Shown piece after piece: positions 20,296 through 29,864 of a stretch of DNA of 64,000 nucleotides (within the stretch, counting starts at the first letter, position 1; each line of letters starts with the position of its first letter). A model generated the notes under the pieces. That model saw only the letters and a program-made list of their open reading frames with translations, was not told the DNA's origin and did no database searches. Source of the DNA: Acinetobacter zhairuonensis. GTDB taxonomy: Bacteria > Pseudomonadota > Gammaproteobacteria > Pseudomonadales > Moraxellaceae. Location of the stretch: NCBI RefSeq assembly GCF_022601715.1, contig NZ_JAKVIM010000013.1, positions 45,094-109,093 on the forward strand. Direction: 5' to 3'. The position numbers were made by a program, and so were the translations under genes.

Positions 20296-21246
20296 TTGAA
20301 CGCAATGAATCTCAAATTAAAACAAGTTATTGATGATTTCATTAACAACGAAGCACTGAGTGGCACCTCGCTGATTATGACCATCTTTGGTGACTGTATT
20401 TTTCACCGCGGTGGCATTATCAGCCTTGCCAGTTTAATTCAGTTAATGGATGTGTTTGGTTTTAACGAGCGTTCGGTTCGTACAGCCGTATTTCGCCTTG
20501 TCCAAAATGGTTGGCTGATTTCCGAGAAAATCGGACGTACCAGTTACTACCGTGTCACGGAAAGCAGTCGCCAACGCTTTATTATGGCAGATCAGAAAAT
20601 TTATAGTTTCACGCAACAAGAGTGGGACCAAAAATGGGATCTGGTATTGCTCAGTTCAGTGGAACTGGAAAATAAAGTCACCTTGAAAAAAGAGCTGGAA
20701 TGGCTCGGTTTTGCCAACATTGCCACCAATGTGATGGCGTATCCCGGCTGTGACCATCTCAAATTACAAAATCTGTTGTTAAGCTTGAAGATGACCGATC
20801 AAGTGGTGATCTTTAAAGCCGAAGCTTTACAAATCTGGCAAGAATCTTATCCGACGGTAAAACGCATGGTCGAGACAAACTGGCCAGTGCAAGAGCTGCA
20901 CCAGCGTTATGAAAAGTTCATCAGTGATTTCAGAGAATTCTTTAATCTGGTGGAAAGTGATGAAGAACTGAATCCAATGCAAGCGTTTCAGATTCGTATT
21001 TTACTGATTCATCAATATCGTCGAATTTTACTCAAAGACCCGAATTTACCTTTTGAATTATTGCCATCGAACTGGCTGTCGCTGAATTCACGTAATTTGA
21101 GCAGTAATCTCTATCAAACCGTGGTGTTAGCAGGCGATGAATTCTTTATGGACATTGCAAGAACTTCAGAAGGTTCTATGCCACCTGCGCATCCACAATT
21201 CTTTAAGCGTTTTGGTGGCTTAAAGCAGGAAGAGCCAAGCTACTAA
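20296..21246 (+). CDS. paaX: PaaX, phenylacetyl-CoA-responsive repressor
   Basis: 316 residues, the E. coli PaaX length. An N-terminal winged helix contains MDVFGFNERSVRTAVFRLVQNGWL (preceded by SGTSLIMTIFGDCIFHRGG, typical of the family), and a long C-terminal domain is thought to bind phenylacetyl-CoA. PaaX represses the paa promoters until the CoA ester appears. It lies at the end of the operon it probably controls. The start is either the TTG at 20296 (AAGG at good spacing) or the ATG at 20305, a difference of three codons. Confidence 0.94.
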   Translation: MNAMNLKLKQVIDDFINNEALSGTSLIMTIFGDCIFHRGGIISLASLIQLMDVFGFNERSVRTAVFRLVQNGWLISEKIGRTSYYRVTESSRQRFIMADQKIYSFTQQEWDQKWDLVLLSSVELENKVTLKKELEWLGFANIATNVMAYPGCDHLKLQNLLLSLKMTDQVVIFKAEALQIWQESYPTVKRMVETNWPVQELHQRYEKFISDFREFFNLVESDEELNPMQAFQIRILLIHQYRRILLKDPNLPFELLPSNWLSLNSRNLSSNLYQTVVLAGDEFFMDIARTSEGSMPPAHPQFFKRFGGLKQEEPSY

Positions 21247-21282
21247 GCGCACAAAAATATATTACAGTTTAAGGAATAAACT

Positions 21283-21885
21283 ATGCCGTGTTATGCCATT
21301 GATGGTGTCATTCCTGTGGTCAGCCCCAAAGCTTTTGTACATCCGACCGCAGTGTTGATTGGTGATGTAATAGTCGAAGAAGGGGCGTATATAGGTCCTT
21401 TTGCAGCTTTACGCGCAGACTTTGGCGGAATTCATATTCATCAAAACGCCAATGTGCAAGACTCTTGCATCATTCATGGTTTTCCGAACAATGTCACCGT
21501 GGTGGAAGAGTTTGGGCATATTGGACATGGTGCGATTTTGCATGGTTGTCGTATTGGTAAAAATGCCTTAATCGGTATGAACAGTGTAATTTTGGATGAA
21601 GCTTATATTGGTGAAAATACCATTGTCGGTGCCAATAGCACAGTGAAAGCCAAAGCCGAGATTCCAGCCAACTCAATGGTGGTAGGGAGTCCTGCACGTG
21701 TGATTCGTACCTTGGAAGCCAAAGAAATTGCATGGAAATTTAAGGGCACCCAGCAATATATGGATTTAACCGCACGTAGCCTAAGCACAATGCAAGAAGT
21801 TGAGCCATTAACTGAAAATACGGCAGAGCGTTTAACTCATACTCATTTTAATTCTGACCATGTCATCAAGAGTCATGCCAGTTAA
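21283..21885 (+). CDS. paaY: PaaY, gamma-carbonic-anhydrase-like thioesterase
   Basis: 200 residues of left-handed beta-helix hexapeptide repeats ([24 protein letters not shown] through [22 protein letters not shown]). Metal-ligand His residues are seen in the [12 protein letters not shown] region. E. coli PaaY has thioesterase activity that relieves build-up of dead-end CoA esters. AAGGAATAAACT precedes the ATG. It is the last paa gene, 36 bp after paaX. With paaI absent, this is the only visible thioesterase of the cluster. Confidence 0.93.
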   Translation: MPCYAIDGVIPVVSPKAFVHPTAVLIGDVIVEEGAYIGPFAALRADFGGIHIHQNANVQDSCIIHGFPNNVTVVEEFGHIGHGAILHGCRIGKNALIGMNSVILDEAYIGENTIVGANSTVKAKAEIPANSMVVGSPARVIRTLEAKEIAWKFKGTQQYMDLTARSLSTMQEVEPLTENTAERLTHTHFNSDHVIKSHAS

Positions 21886-22595
21886 GTTAATGCGCTGAAA
21901 ACTACTTTAGCCTTTTTTGATAAATCGCCTCCATCTGTATTTTATTGTTCTTATGAATAAATAGATGGAGGAATTATTATAATTTTCAATTGGATATCAA
22001 AGCTTGAAGGCATCTCAATTGCGTGTTTAGGCAATACATATAATTTAACTCTTTTAAAACAAACCTTAATGAAGGTTCAATGCATTGCTTATCTAGAATT
22101 GTTCGATAGAAAAAATGCTCACCTACAACCATTGATTTAATGTTTTGGAAACTGCCCAGTTTCGTAATTCACTAAAAATGATCAATTATGCAATCGAGTT
22201 CAGAAGCCAGAAGCGGTAGGTATTTTGAACTTGGTGTATATCAGTGTGATTTATGATTAAAAACCAATTCTTTTGATCATGAAGATCACCTTATTACCTA
22301 CGATGTCGCCAGTGCATACGATGAGAAGTGATGAATAATGACATTGAGCACAAGTGCTGACTGAGATAATTTCAAGCTGAAAGCTATTTAAACAGTTTTC
22401 TTTTTTGTTCCTTTTTTATTGAACACATCAGTTTGATGTCTTGGGTAATGATGATTCATTTCAGGATGAATTAACTTGCTAGAGATGCGGCTGATTCGAT
22501 GAAAGCGGGATACAAGTGTTTATGGAAAAACAATGATTTCACGCAGGAACGCCGTGAAGTAATTAAAAAGTAATGGAAAAATGAAGGATTTACCC
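21886..22595. other. Long intergenic stretch after paaY
   Basis: About 710 bp. CCTCCATCT (21928-21936) and AGATGGAGG (21963-21971) are inverted with a 26-base loop. A frame without a start runs from about 21964 to 22140, and the last 32 codons before the next gene read as LARDAADSMKAGYKCLWKNN..., possibly the tail of a lost gene. Nothing here can be called as a functional gene. Confidence 0.5.
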
Positions 22596-23372
22596 ATGAC
22601 AAGTTTACAAGCCATGCAAAGTCTTAAAGATGTAGTCTCTGCGACTGAATGGGAGGCGCGTTGCCAGCTTGCAGCTTTATACCGTTTAATTGCTCATTTC
22701 CGCATGACGGATTTAATTGATACACATATTAGTTTACGAGTTCCTGATGAAGATGGTCATTTCTTAATTAATCAATATGGGATTCCATTTGAGAAAATGA
22801 CGGCTTCACATTTGGTGAAAATTGATTATAACGGCAACATCGTTACAGATTACGATCAAGGTAAAATGGTCAATACCGCAGGCTTTGTCATTCACTCTGC
22901 CATTCATGATGCACGTAAAGATGTGCATTGCGTGATCCATACCCACACTGCCGATGGTATTGCGGTTTCTGCACAAAAACATGGTTTATTGCCACTGTCA
23001 CAACATGCTCTAAAATTCTATAACAAAGTCAGTTATCACGAATACGAAGGTGTGGCATTGCTGACCGAAGAACGTGAGCGTTTGGTAAATGACTTGGGTC
23101 AAAACCGCGTCATGATTTTACGCAATCATGGTTTGTTATCGACAGGTGATAGCATTCAACGCGCTTTCCACGAAATTTATTTCCTAGAGCGTGCTTGCCA
23201 AGCGCAAATTAAAGCCATGGCGGGTGGGGCAGAGTTACATCTTCCTTCGGAAGCTGTGCGTCAACATACGGCACAACAATTTGAGGACAAGTTGATTGAA
23301 GTGGTAATGCTCAAGGCGTGGAACGCTGCATTATCTTTAATTGAACATCAACGTGAAGAATATTGTTCATAA
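22596..23372 (+). CDS. Class II aldolase/adducin family protein
   Basis: 258 residues from the ATG at 22596, with AAGGA at good spacing; an ATG at 22581 contains that site. The family metal site is visible as IHTHTADG, with a further His in LRNHGLLSTG. Bacterial members include L-fuculose-phosphate aldolases and many uncharacterised homologues without a sugar-phosphate substrate. It has its own terminator and is separated from paaY by 700 bp, so membership of the paa pathway is not supported. The substrate is unknown. Confidence 0.9.
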   Translation: MTSLQAMQSLKDVVSATEWEARCQLAALYRLIAHFRMTDLIDTHISLRVPDEDGHFLINQYGIPFEKMTASHLVKIDYNGNIVTDYDQGKMVNTAGFVIHSAIHDARKDVHCVIHTHTADGIAVSAQKHGLLPLSQHALKFYNKVSYHEYEGVALLTEERERLVNDLGQNRVMILRNHGLLSTGDSIQRAFHEIYFLERACQAQIKAMAGGAELHLPSEAVRQHTAQQFEDKLIEVVMLKAWNAALSLIEHQREEYCS

Positions 23373-23421
23373 GCGTTTCAAATTATTTTCTTGAGCGTTT
23401 TGTTACAGCTAAACATTGCCC

Positions 23422-23468
23422 AAGGCTTATTCATTCAATGACATTGCAGGAATGAATAAGCCTTTTTT
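23422..23468 (+). terminator. Terminator of the aldolase-family gene
   Basis: Arms AAGGCTTATTCATTC and GAATGAATAAGCCTT (15 paired bases) followed by a T run. The rest of the 308-bp gap holds only AT-rich DNA, the presumed promoter region of the next gene. Confidence 0.92.
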
Positions 23469-23680
23469 ATGTACCTTAAAATGAATGATTTGGATAAGGT
23501 TTCAACCTTTATGCAGATTATTGATTAGCAGTTTCTTATTAAAAAAATATAAAAAAAACAATAGAGTAGATAGTTAAGTCAAAATATAGATTTTGTATGA
23601 ATAACCATTAATTTGAGTGGTGCAAATGAACATTAAAAAGGCTAAAAACATATAACAAATTATAACGTTAAGGGAATAAC

Positions 23681-24985
23681 ATGAAAAAAACAGCTTTATT
23701 ATCATTGATGATGTTAGGGGCAATGAGTTCGATATCTCATGCTGCCATTTCAGATAAAGTTGCTAAAGATGCTTATCTTTATGGCTATTCAATTGATGAA
23801 GCCTATAAGTACTTTTATAAAACTACGGTTGCAACCAATACACCGCTAAACCGCTTCCAAAACATTCGTTATCTCGCGGATGATACCTATACTGCTCATC
23901 CATCCATCAATAACGATACGCTGCATTTAATGGGCTGGTTAGATGTGGGTGCTGAACCAGTCATTGTGAGTATTCCTGATTTCGATCAGGATCGTTACTG
24001 GATTCTGCATACCATGGACATGGGACACTACACGACTGCCATGATTGGAGCCAGAACACGTGGAACCAAGGGTGGGCGTTTTATGTTTGCCTCAAAATCA
24101 TGGAAAGGCACAGTACCAGACAGTGTCGATGAAGTCATTTATGTTGATTCAGATTTGCAGAAAATGATGGGTCGTATTATGGCGACCAACAAAGCAGATG
24201 AGAAAAAAGCCCTTAACTACATGGACCAATGGAATATTCGTACCTTATCTGAATATTTAGGTGTGGCTGGACCAAAACAAAAAGAAAGAACCTATCTAGA
24301 TCCTGCAAAAACCTCATGGTTAGAGCGTGTCAACTTCATGTTGTGTGAAGGCACCATGGCAGAAGCGGATAAGAAATGGGTGAGTCAGTACAAAGCCATG
24401 GGGATTGCACCATGTAACTACAATCTGACTCAGGAGCAACTTGCAGCTGCTCAAGTCGGTGAAAAGTTGGGTATGCAGCATCTTAAAGACCTTGTACCGA
24501 AATTGAGCCACTCACGGAACTTGCTTGGCACACGTGAACAATTGAACGATGGTGCCCGAGATTTGTTTGATATGGGAACGTATATAGGTCAGTGGGGCTT
24601 ACCAGCAGATGAAACGGTATACTTAAAAGCTGATGTCGGTTCAGATGGTCAAAAGATCAATGGCGCCAACGGTAAGAAATACCAAATGCGTTTCAAAGCT
24701 CCAGAAGTGAGCCAATTTTGGTCATATACGGTATATGGTTCTGACAACCGTCTAATGGCACACAATGAATTGAATCGTCATAGCCGTGGTGACCGCACGC
24801 TTAAACCAGATGCAGATGGTATGTATACGATTGAATTAAGTTCTGATGTTAAAGCCAATGCTAATAATCCGAACTTCTTACCGATTCCAAACAAAGACAG
24901 CTACATTATTTTAAGAATGTATGGTGCAAGTAAGGATGTTCAAAATGGCAAGTATCAAATGCAAACGGTACAAGTAGTTAATTAA
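23681..24985 (+). CDS. Exported DUF1254/DUF1214 protein
   Basis: 434 residues. The signal peptide MKKTALLSLMMLGAMSSISHA directs it to the periplasm. The N-terminal half matches the DUF1254 pattern (NTLHLMGWLDVGAEPVIVSIPD, RYWILHTMDMGHY, GTKGGRFMFAS). The C-terminal part matches DUF1214 (MRFKAPEVSQFWSYTVYGSDNRLM, NRHSRGDRTLKPDADG). Proteins of this pair of domains are widespread in proteobacteria and their function is unknown. AAGGGAATAAC precedes the ATG, and a terminator follows, so it is a single-gene unit. Confidence 0.9.
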   Translation: MKKTALLSLMMLGAMSSISHAAISDKVAKDAYLYGYSIDEAYKYFYKTTVATNTPLNRFQNIRYLADDTYTAHPSINNDTLHLMGWLDVGAEPVIVSIPDFDQDRYWILHTMDMGHYTTAMIGARTRGTKGGRFMFASKSWKGTVPDSVDEVIYVDSDLQKMMGRIMATNKADEKKALNYMDQWNIRTLSEYLGVAGPKQKERTYLDPAKTSWLERVNFMLCEGTMAEADKKWVSQYKAMGIAPCNYNLTQEQLAAAQVGEKLGMQHLKDLVPKLSHSRNLLGTREQLNDGARDLFDMGTYIGQWGLPADETVYLKADVGSDGQKINGANGKKYQMRFKAPEVSQFWSYTVYGSDNRLMAHNELNRHSRGDRTLKPDADGMYTIELSSDVKANANNPNFLPIPNKDSYIILRMYGASKDVQNGKYQMQTVQVVN

Positions 24986-25016
24986 GTTAACGAAAAAAAG
25001 ACCATAAATTTTAAAA

Positions 25017-25046
25017 TAATAGCTCTCATAAGAGGGCTATTTTTAT
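25017..25046 (+). terminator. Terminator of the DUF1254/DUF1214 gene
   Basis: AATAGC and GCTATT outer arms with inner CTC/GAG pairs, followed by TTTTTATT. Confidence 0.8.
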
Positions 25047-25157
25047 TCACTTTATTATTTAAGAATTGGTTACAGGAATATATTTTAGAAAAGTACATGG
25101 TTCCAGTATGGTGATATTTCTAACAATAAAATATTGAATATCAATTGGAACTTTATA

Positions 25158-25540
25158 ATGAAAGGTACATTAGCAGATTTTAACTTCCAGATTAATGAAG
25201 GTGTGATTCAAGGGGACGATGGTAAGCGCTATAGCTTCTTTGGTTCGGAAAGGAATATTGGTATTTCTATTTGTTCCAAATTTTAATTGGACTCATTTTG
25301 GGCGTAAGTTTGGCAATTATAGGCGTGAGTGACGCTGGAATAGATGCGATTTCTGGCTTACTTTCACTGTTCTTTTTATTGCCATCACTTGCTGTTGGCG
25401 CACGTCGTTTACACGATGTGAACCGTTCAGGTTGGTGGATGCTGTTGGCGCTGACCATTATTGGTCTTATTCCATTGTTGATTTGGGCTGTTTCAGAAAC
25501 TAAGCCTGAATCGAATCAATGGGGAGAGCCAGCGAAGTAA
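25158..25540 (+). pseudogene. DUF805 membrane protein gene broken by an internal deletion
   Basis: The ATG at 25158 begins MKGTLADFNFQINEGVIQGDDGKRYSFFGSE, the small N-terminal domain I recall from Acinetobacter DUF805 proteins. It then runs out of frame and stops near 25284. A second frame, readable back to about 25244, gives KEYWYFYLFQILIGLIL and the rest of a DUF805 domain (RRLHDVNRSGWWMLL) to the stop at 25540. In intact relatives a linker and a GRARRKEYW segment lie between these parts, so the simplest reading is a frameshifting internal deletion at about 25240-25256. A short remnant starting at TTG 25271 could still be translated. Confidence 0.7.
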
Positions 25541-25995
25541 ATATATGCGTTAAAAATTGATCTGACAGAGATACTTTTCTGGTGTTTCTGTCAGTTTGAG
25601 TTAGATCAAACAGGAGTAACTAGACGATTTTCAATTTTTTGTGGAAGTAAATGAAAACAAATATGTTTGATTGGACGATATTGTCTTTTTGAGCAGAATC
25701 TATTTGTAGAGTTCTATTTTTAAGCAATCTATGTTGTCATTGTAGAATGTATGACGTTCCAATACGTTTTTGATTGTGTATGCTCTTTATTAAATGAAAT
25801 GCTTCTTTTGCTTCAATTGAGATAACTTCACTACCTTTTTGTTTTTTCCAATTTATAAATATTATGAGAGCAACTAAAGCACTGAAAAAAAGTAGCTATT
25901 GTATTTAATTGATCAATTTGCATTTGGGATTACCTTGTAAAATAAAATTTAGATGATCTTTACTTTTGACTGGGCAAAAGTAACAAAACCCTTTT

Positions 25996-26031
25996 GTTCG
26001 TTAAGGGCACGTCCATGTGCCCTTAACGAAC
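25996..26031. repeat. Perfect inverted repeat, 15-bp arms
   Basis: Arm GTTCGTTAAGGGCAC and its reverse complement around the six-base loop GTCCAT. It lies just inside the left end of the repeat element. Confidence 0.85.
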
Positions 26032-26257
26032 GGGCGACATCCATGTCGCAGGTCATGTGATTAGATTAATAGTAAATTTTAAGATTTCGCACGGTGTTCG
26101 AGGCTTTTTCTATTTGCTTCATTAATTTGTTCAGATAACGTATAAATGGCAGTTATATACTAGAAAGTGTTTCATAATTATTGGTTTATATCGCTTTTAA
26201 TTGTGAGAAGCATACACGTAATTATGAATTAATCTAGCAGAACGTAAGATTTGAGAG

Positions 26258-26312
26258 GGCGACATGGATGTCGCCGTTAGCTTGTGATACATGGATGTAT
26301 TATCAAGCTAAC
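26258..26312. repeat. Two adjoining palindromes
   Basis: GGCGACAT/ATGTCGCC around GG (26258-26275), followed directly by GTTAGCTTG...CAAGCTAAC arms (26276-26312) around another GG, with one unpaired base. The GCGACAT palindrome also occurs at 26034-26049. Confidence 0.8.
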
Positions 26313-26461
26313 AACAGATTTTTGTTACTTTTGATCTTTCAAAAGTAAGGCAATGCCTACGCAATGAAAATTGAGTTTAGATTGTAAAGTGGGGCAGTGA
26401 TTCAATAAATCCTCTCTCTAATCCTCTCCTTTAAAGAGGGAGAGGGAACTAAAAACCAATA

Positions 26462-26496
26462 AAAAAAGCCCCTACAATGTAGAGGCTTTTTTTATT
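26462..26496. terminator. Terminator of metG
   Basis: AAAAAAGCC / GGCTTTTTT outer arms with CTAC/GTAG inner pairs, 14 bases beyond the metG stop on the minus strand. Confidence 0.88.
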
Positions 26497-26509
26497 TAAG
26501 AATTAAATC

Positions 26510-28570
26510 TTAAGAAACCTTATCACCAGCTTTAGCGCCAGATTCAGGTGAAATCACCCAAACACCTTCGCCATTACCCGCTGCAAGTACCATACCGTTA
26601 GAAATACCAAAACGCATCTTACGTGGCGCAAGGTTCGCCACCATTACCACCAATTTGCCTTTTAAGTCTTCTGGTTGGTAAAACTCACGAATACCACTGA
26701 ACACGTTACGTGGTTCAGCTTCACCAACGTTTAAAGTCAATTGAAGAAGTTTATCCGAACCTTCAACCGTTGCCGCTTCTAAAACTTCAGCAACACGAAG
26801 ATCAACTTTCATAAAGTCTTCAATACCAATAATTTCAGCTTCACCGACTTTAGGCTCAGGTTTTTTCTCAGCTTTCTTTTCTTTTTTCTTTTCAGCTTTA
26901 ACTGGTTCAGCAGCAGGCACAGCTAAAGAGTCTTTAGATGCATCCACCATTGCAGCAACTGCTTTCGGGTCTACACGTTGCATTAAAGGTTGGAACAATG
27001 CAATTTCGTGGTCTACTAATGCAGTTTTTGCTGAAGCAAAGTCAAAGTGGTCTAACTTCAAGAAGTCTTGTACTTGCGCCGCTAAAGTCGGAAGGACAGG
27101 CGCTAAATACACTGCCAATTGACGGAACAAGTTAATCCCCACAGAACATACATCGTGTACTTGCTGTTCTTCACCTTCAATTTTCGCTAAAGCCCAAGGC
27201 TTTTTCTCATCAATATATTGGTTCGCTTTATCGGCAAGCGCCATGATTTCACGAATCGCTGTAGAGAATTCACGTGCTTCATACGCTTTAGCAATTGAAT
27301 CGCCTGCATCAATAAAGTTTTGTACCAGTTCAGGCTCTGCACACGTTGCAGATAGTCTGTTATCAAACTTGGTGTTAATGAATTTTGCACAACGGCTGGC
27401 AATGTTGACTACTTTACCCACTAAGTCCGAATTTACTTTTTGTACAAAGTCATCCAAGTTCAAGTCTGAATCTTCAACTTTGTCTGAAAGTTTAGATGCG
27501 AAGTAGTAACGTAAATATTCAGGGTTTAAGTGCTGTAAATAAGTTTCAGCTTTAATGAAAGTCCCGCGAGATTTTGACATCTTCTGACCATTTACAGTCA
27601 AGAAACCATTCACGAATAAACCTGATGGGGTACGGTAGTTTGCACCTTCAAGCATTGCAGGCCAGAACAACGCGTGGAAGTAAACAATGTCTTTACCAAT
27701 GAAGTGATAGACTTCATTTTTAGAATCTTTTTTCCAGAAATCATTGAAGCTGAGTTCTGGACGTTTGGTTTTAATGTAGTTTTCAAAACTTGACATATAA
27801 CCAATCGGTGCATCAACCCAAACGTAGAAATATTTGTTGGGTGCATCTGGAATTTCAAAACCGAAATACGGTGCATCACGGGAAATATCCCAATCTGCCA
27901 AACCAGCTTCAAACCATTCATCTAACTTGTTGGCAATTGAAACTGGTAAACGACCTTCATCACGCGTCCATTTCTGTAAGTATTCACCAAAGTTTGGCAA
28001 TTTGAAGAAGTAGTGATCTGAAGATTTTTCGACAGGTGTCGCACCGCTTAAAGTCGATTTTGGATTCAATAATTCTGTTGCGTTGTATGTCGTACCGCAG
28101 ACTTCACATGAGTCGCCATATTGATCTTCCGCCTTACATTTCGGGCAAGTGCCTTTAATGAAACGGTCAGACAAGAACATGCCTTTTTCAGGGTCAAACA
28201 ATTGTGAAACTGGGCGAACTGCAATATTGCCAGCTTCGCGGTTTTTCACATAAATTTCAGAAGCACGGGCACGGTTGGTGTCACTATGGGTTGAATCATA
28301 GTGATCAAAGTGCACACCAAAACCGTCAAAATCACGAATGTGTTCTTTTTGAACATTGGCAATTTGTTGTTCTGGGCTAATGCCATTGGCTTCAGCACGC
28401 AACATGATTGCCGTACCGTGAGCATCATCCGCACAGACATAAGTCACATCATGTCCCATTGCACGCATGGCGCGAACCCAGATATCTGCTTGGATATAAC
28501 CGAGTAGGTGACCCATATGGATCGGACCATTGGCGTATGGAAGGGCGTTAGTGACTAAAATATTGCGCAC
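26510..28570 (-). CDS. metG: Methionyl-tRNA synthetase
   Basis: 686 residues, class I synthetase attaching Met to tRNA-Met. The HIGH-type motif is HMGH at residues 18-21 and the KMSKS motif is at 330-334. A four-Cys zinc knuckle [18 protein letters not shown] lies in the connective domain. After the anticodon-binding domain comes a Lys/Glu-rich linker ([17 protein letters not shown]), and then a C-terminal tRNA-binding dimerisation domain ([25 protein letters not shown]). All functional parts are intact. A terminator follows. Confidence 0.97.
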   Translation of the reverse strand: MRNILVTNALPYANGPIHMGHLLGYIQADIWVRAMRAMGHDVTYVCADDAHGTAIMLRAEANGISPEQQIANVQKEHIRDFDGFGVHFDHYDSTHSDTNRARASEIYVKNREAGNIAVRPVSQLFDPEKGMFLSDRFIKGTCPKCKAEDQYGDSCEVCGTTYNATELLNPKSTLSGATPVEKSSDHYFFKLPNFGEYLQKWTRDEGRLPVSIANKLDEWFEAGLADWDISRDAPYFGFEIPDAPNKYFYVWVDAPIGYMSSFENYIKTKRPELSFNDFWKKDSKNEVYHFIGKDIVYFHALFWPAMLEGANYRTPSGLFVNGFLTVNGQKMSKSRGTFIKAETYLQHLNPEYLRYYFASKLSDKVEDSDLNLDDFVQKVNSDLVGKVVNIASRCAKFINTKFDNRLSATCAEPELVQNFIDAGDSIAKAYEAREFSTAIREIMALADKANQYIDEKKPWALAKIEGEEQQVHDVCSVGINLFRQLAVYLAPVLPTLAAQVQDFLKLDHFDFASAKTALVDHEIALFQPLMQRVDPKAVAAMVDASKDSLAVPAAEPVKAEKKKEKKAEKKPEPKVGEAEIIGIEDFMKVDLRVAEVLEAATVEGSDKLLQLTLNVGEAEPRNVFSGIREFYQPEDLKGKLVVMVANLAPRKMRFGISNGMVLAAGNGEGVWVISPESGAKAGDKVS

Positions 28571-28912
28571 GGATATAACTCTCTCATTCGTAGTTAATGC
28601 AAGGGCATTGATTTTACCTTAGATAGTCGTGACTTGCACAAGTGAATCGGTGAAAAGTTTTTTAAAACTGATTGTAGGCGGTCTGAATAGAGCTGTCAGA
28701 TTGCGTATAGAGCACCAATTTGAGAGGAATACTGGAAAAACAATCGGAAATGCTTGGTTTTATAAGCCCTAAATTAGGTAGCTCATATCTCTATTGAGAC
28801 TTGAGTTGCTTTTTAAAGTTTAAGTTTTAGGGGGCTAAATGATTGCGTATTTTCACTATATTCATGTGGCAATAGCAGCGATAATACGCAGATTCAGCCT
28901 GTTTCTAAGAGT
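28571..28912. other. Divergent intergenic region between metG and the HEPN-like gene
   Basis: 342 bp holding the presumed metG and downstream-gene promoters. No RNA gene, riboswitch or strong hairpin is visible to me. Confidence 0.4.
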
Positions 28913-29722
28913 ATGTCGTCCATGATTGATGATGATTTTGATTTCGACCAGCCCGTCACACGCATAAAGCCAAATGCCGACCATCAAAAACAATTGGGTA
29001 GCCATATTCTAAAAACTGCGGAACAATACCTTGCTGCAATGGGCAGCCGTGTGCATACACAATTGGTTGATTCACTCCGTCAGCTTGAGGCGGAAGATTC
29101 GTATTTCGCAGTCATGGCTGATCAGCTTGAGTATGAAAGTGATGAACCCATTGCCAATGACCTGCTAAATTTGTTGTATTTTTGGAAAATGGCGAATGAA
29201 AAAGAAGCGGATATTGCAGCATTTCAATTGCCCGATTTAATCCAAACCAATTATTTTCAGGCAACTTTGCTAGAGGCTTACGATGCGATGGATTTAGGCG
29301 TATTCCAAGCCCAACGCCGTAGCGTGATAGAAGAAACTCTAAAACTGTATCAACAGCAGTGTTATGCAGGCTGTATTACGGTTATTTATGGCCAAATTGA
29401 AGGGATTTTGACGGATGTGCTGATTGAACAGGGGTATTTACAGCAAAATCAAACCAAGTTTGTTGATGTCTATAAAATTGTGCCAGGTCTAAAAGGCCAT
29501 GAAGTAAAAAGTTTATGGCATAAAGTTAAAATTGCCAGTGAAATCAATCCGTATTTTCTCAGCCTTGAAGCCTTTAAAATGGATACGAGTTCAAGTGTCA
29601 CTGCTAGTCGTCATAATATAGTACACGGTGCAGACGTCACTCATTTTACTCAGGCACGCGGTTTTATTCTGTTTATTTGGTTGTTTGCAGTCATCAGCTT
29701 TATCAGTACTTTGAAACGTTAA
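28913..29722 (+). CDS. Hypothetical protein with a HEPN-like motif, 269 aa
   Basis: A predicted helical protein with an acidic N-terminus (MIDDDFDFDQP). Its C-terminal third reads CYAGCITVIYGQIEGILTDVLIEQ and later SVTASRHNIVHGADV, where R233 and H238 form an Rx4H motif of the kind that marks HEPN ribonucleases. The final 20 residues are hydrophobic (FILFIWLFAVISFIS) and could be a buried helix or a tail anchor. The start is the ATG at 28913 or 28922. It stands alone, with no evident antitoxin partner. Function is not known; HEPN membership is inferred from the motif and helical context only. Confidence 0.7.
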   Translation: MSSMIDDDFDFDQPVTRIKPNADHQKQLGSHILKTAEQYLAAMGSRVHTQLVDSLRQLEAEDSYFAVMADQLEYESDEPIANDLLNLLYFWKMANEKEADIAAFQLPDLIQTNYFQATLLEAYDAMDLGVFQAQRRSVIEETLKLYQQQCYAGCITVIYGQIEGILTDVLIEQGYLQQNQTKFVDVYKIVPGLKGHEVKSLWHKVKIASEINPYFLSLEAFKMDTSSSVTASRHNIVHGADVTHFTQARGFILFIWLFAVISFISTLKR

Positions 29723-29864
29723 TCTATTCTGTATTGGTATATTCGATGAGATTTCAATTGATGAATCCTGTACAGCTATTGTTTCAATATGCTGTTTTAT
29801 ATTTTATTCAATTCAGATCACGGTATAACTATAGAGAGATGCTATAACAGAAAAAGGTGTGAAA

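Larger units (their letters stand above)
25960..26348. mobile_element. MITE-like element with 29-bp terminal inverted repeats
   Basis: The left end (25960-25988) and the right end (26320-26348, inverted) agree at 24 of 29 positions: TTACTTTTGA, a variable five-base centre, then CAAAAGTAACAAAA. Each end is itself a palindrome. No transposase is encoded in the 389 bp. Inside are perfect nested palindromes at 25996-26031, 26034-26049 and 26258-26275 and a long near-perfect one at 26276-26312, all centred on CCAT or ATGG. I recall similar intergenic repeats in Acinetobacter genomes. Confidence 0.55.
25541..26509. other. Gene-free region with a repeat element
   Basis: About 970 bp without a credible gene. 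The part 25541-25959 is AT-rich with nothing recognisable. It is followed by the inverted-repeat element at 25960-26348, a purine/pyrimidine palindrome around 26411-26447 (CTCTCCTTT / AAAGAGGGAGAG), and the metG terminator. Confidence 0.6.

Noticed and set aside
26138..26162. Possible third Xer site (AACGTATAA, ATGGC, AGTTATATAC)
   Set aside because: Only one arm resembles an XerC half-site; the other lacks the TTATGTTAA core.
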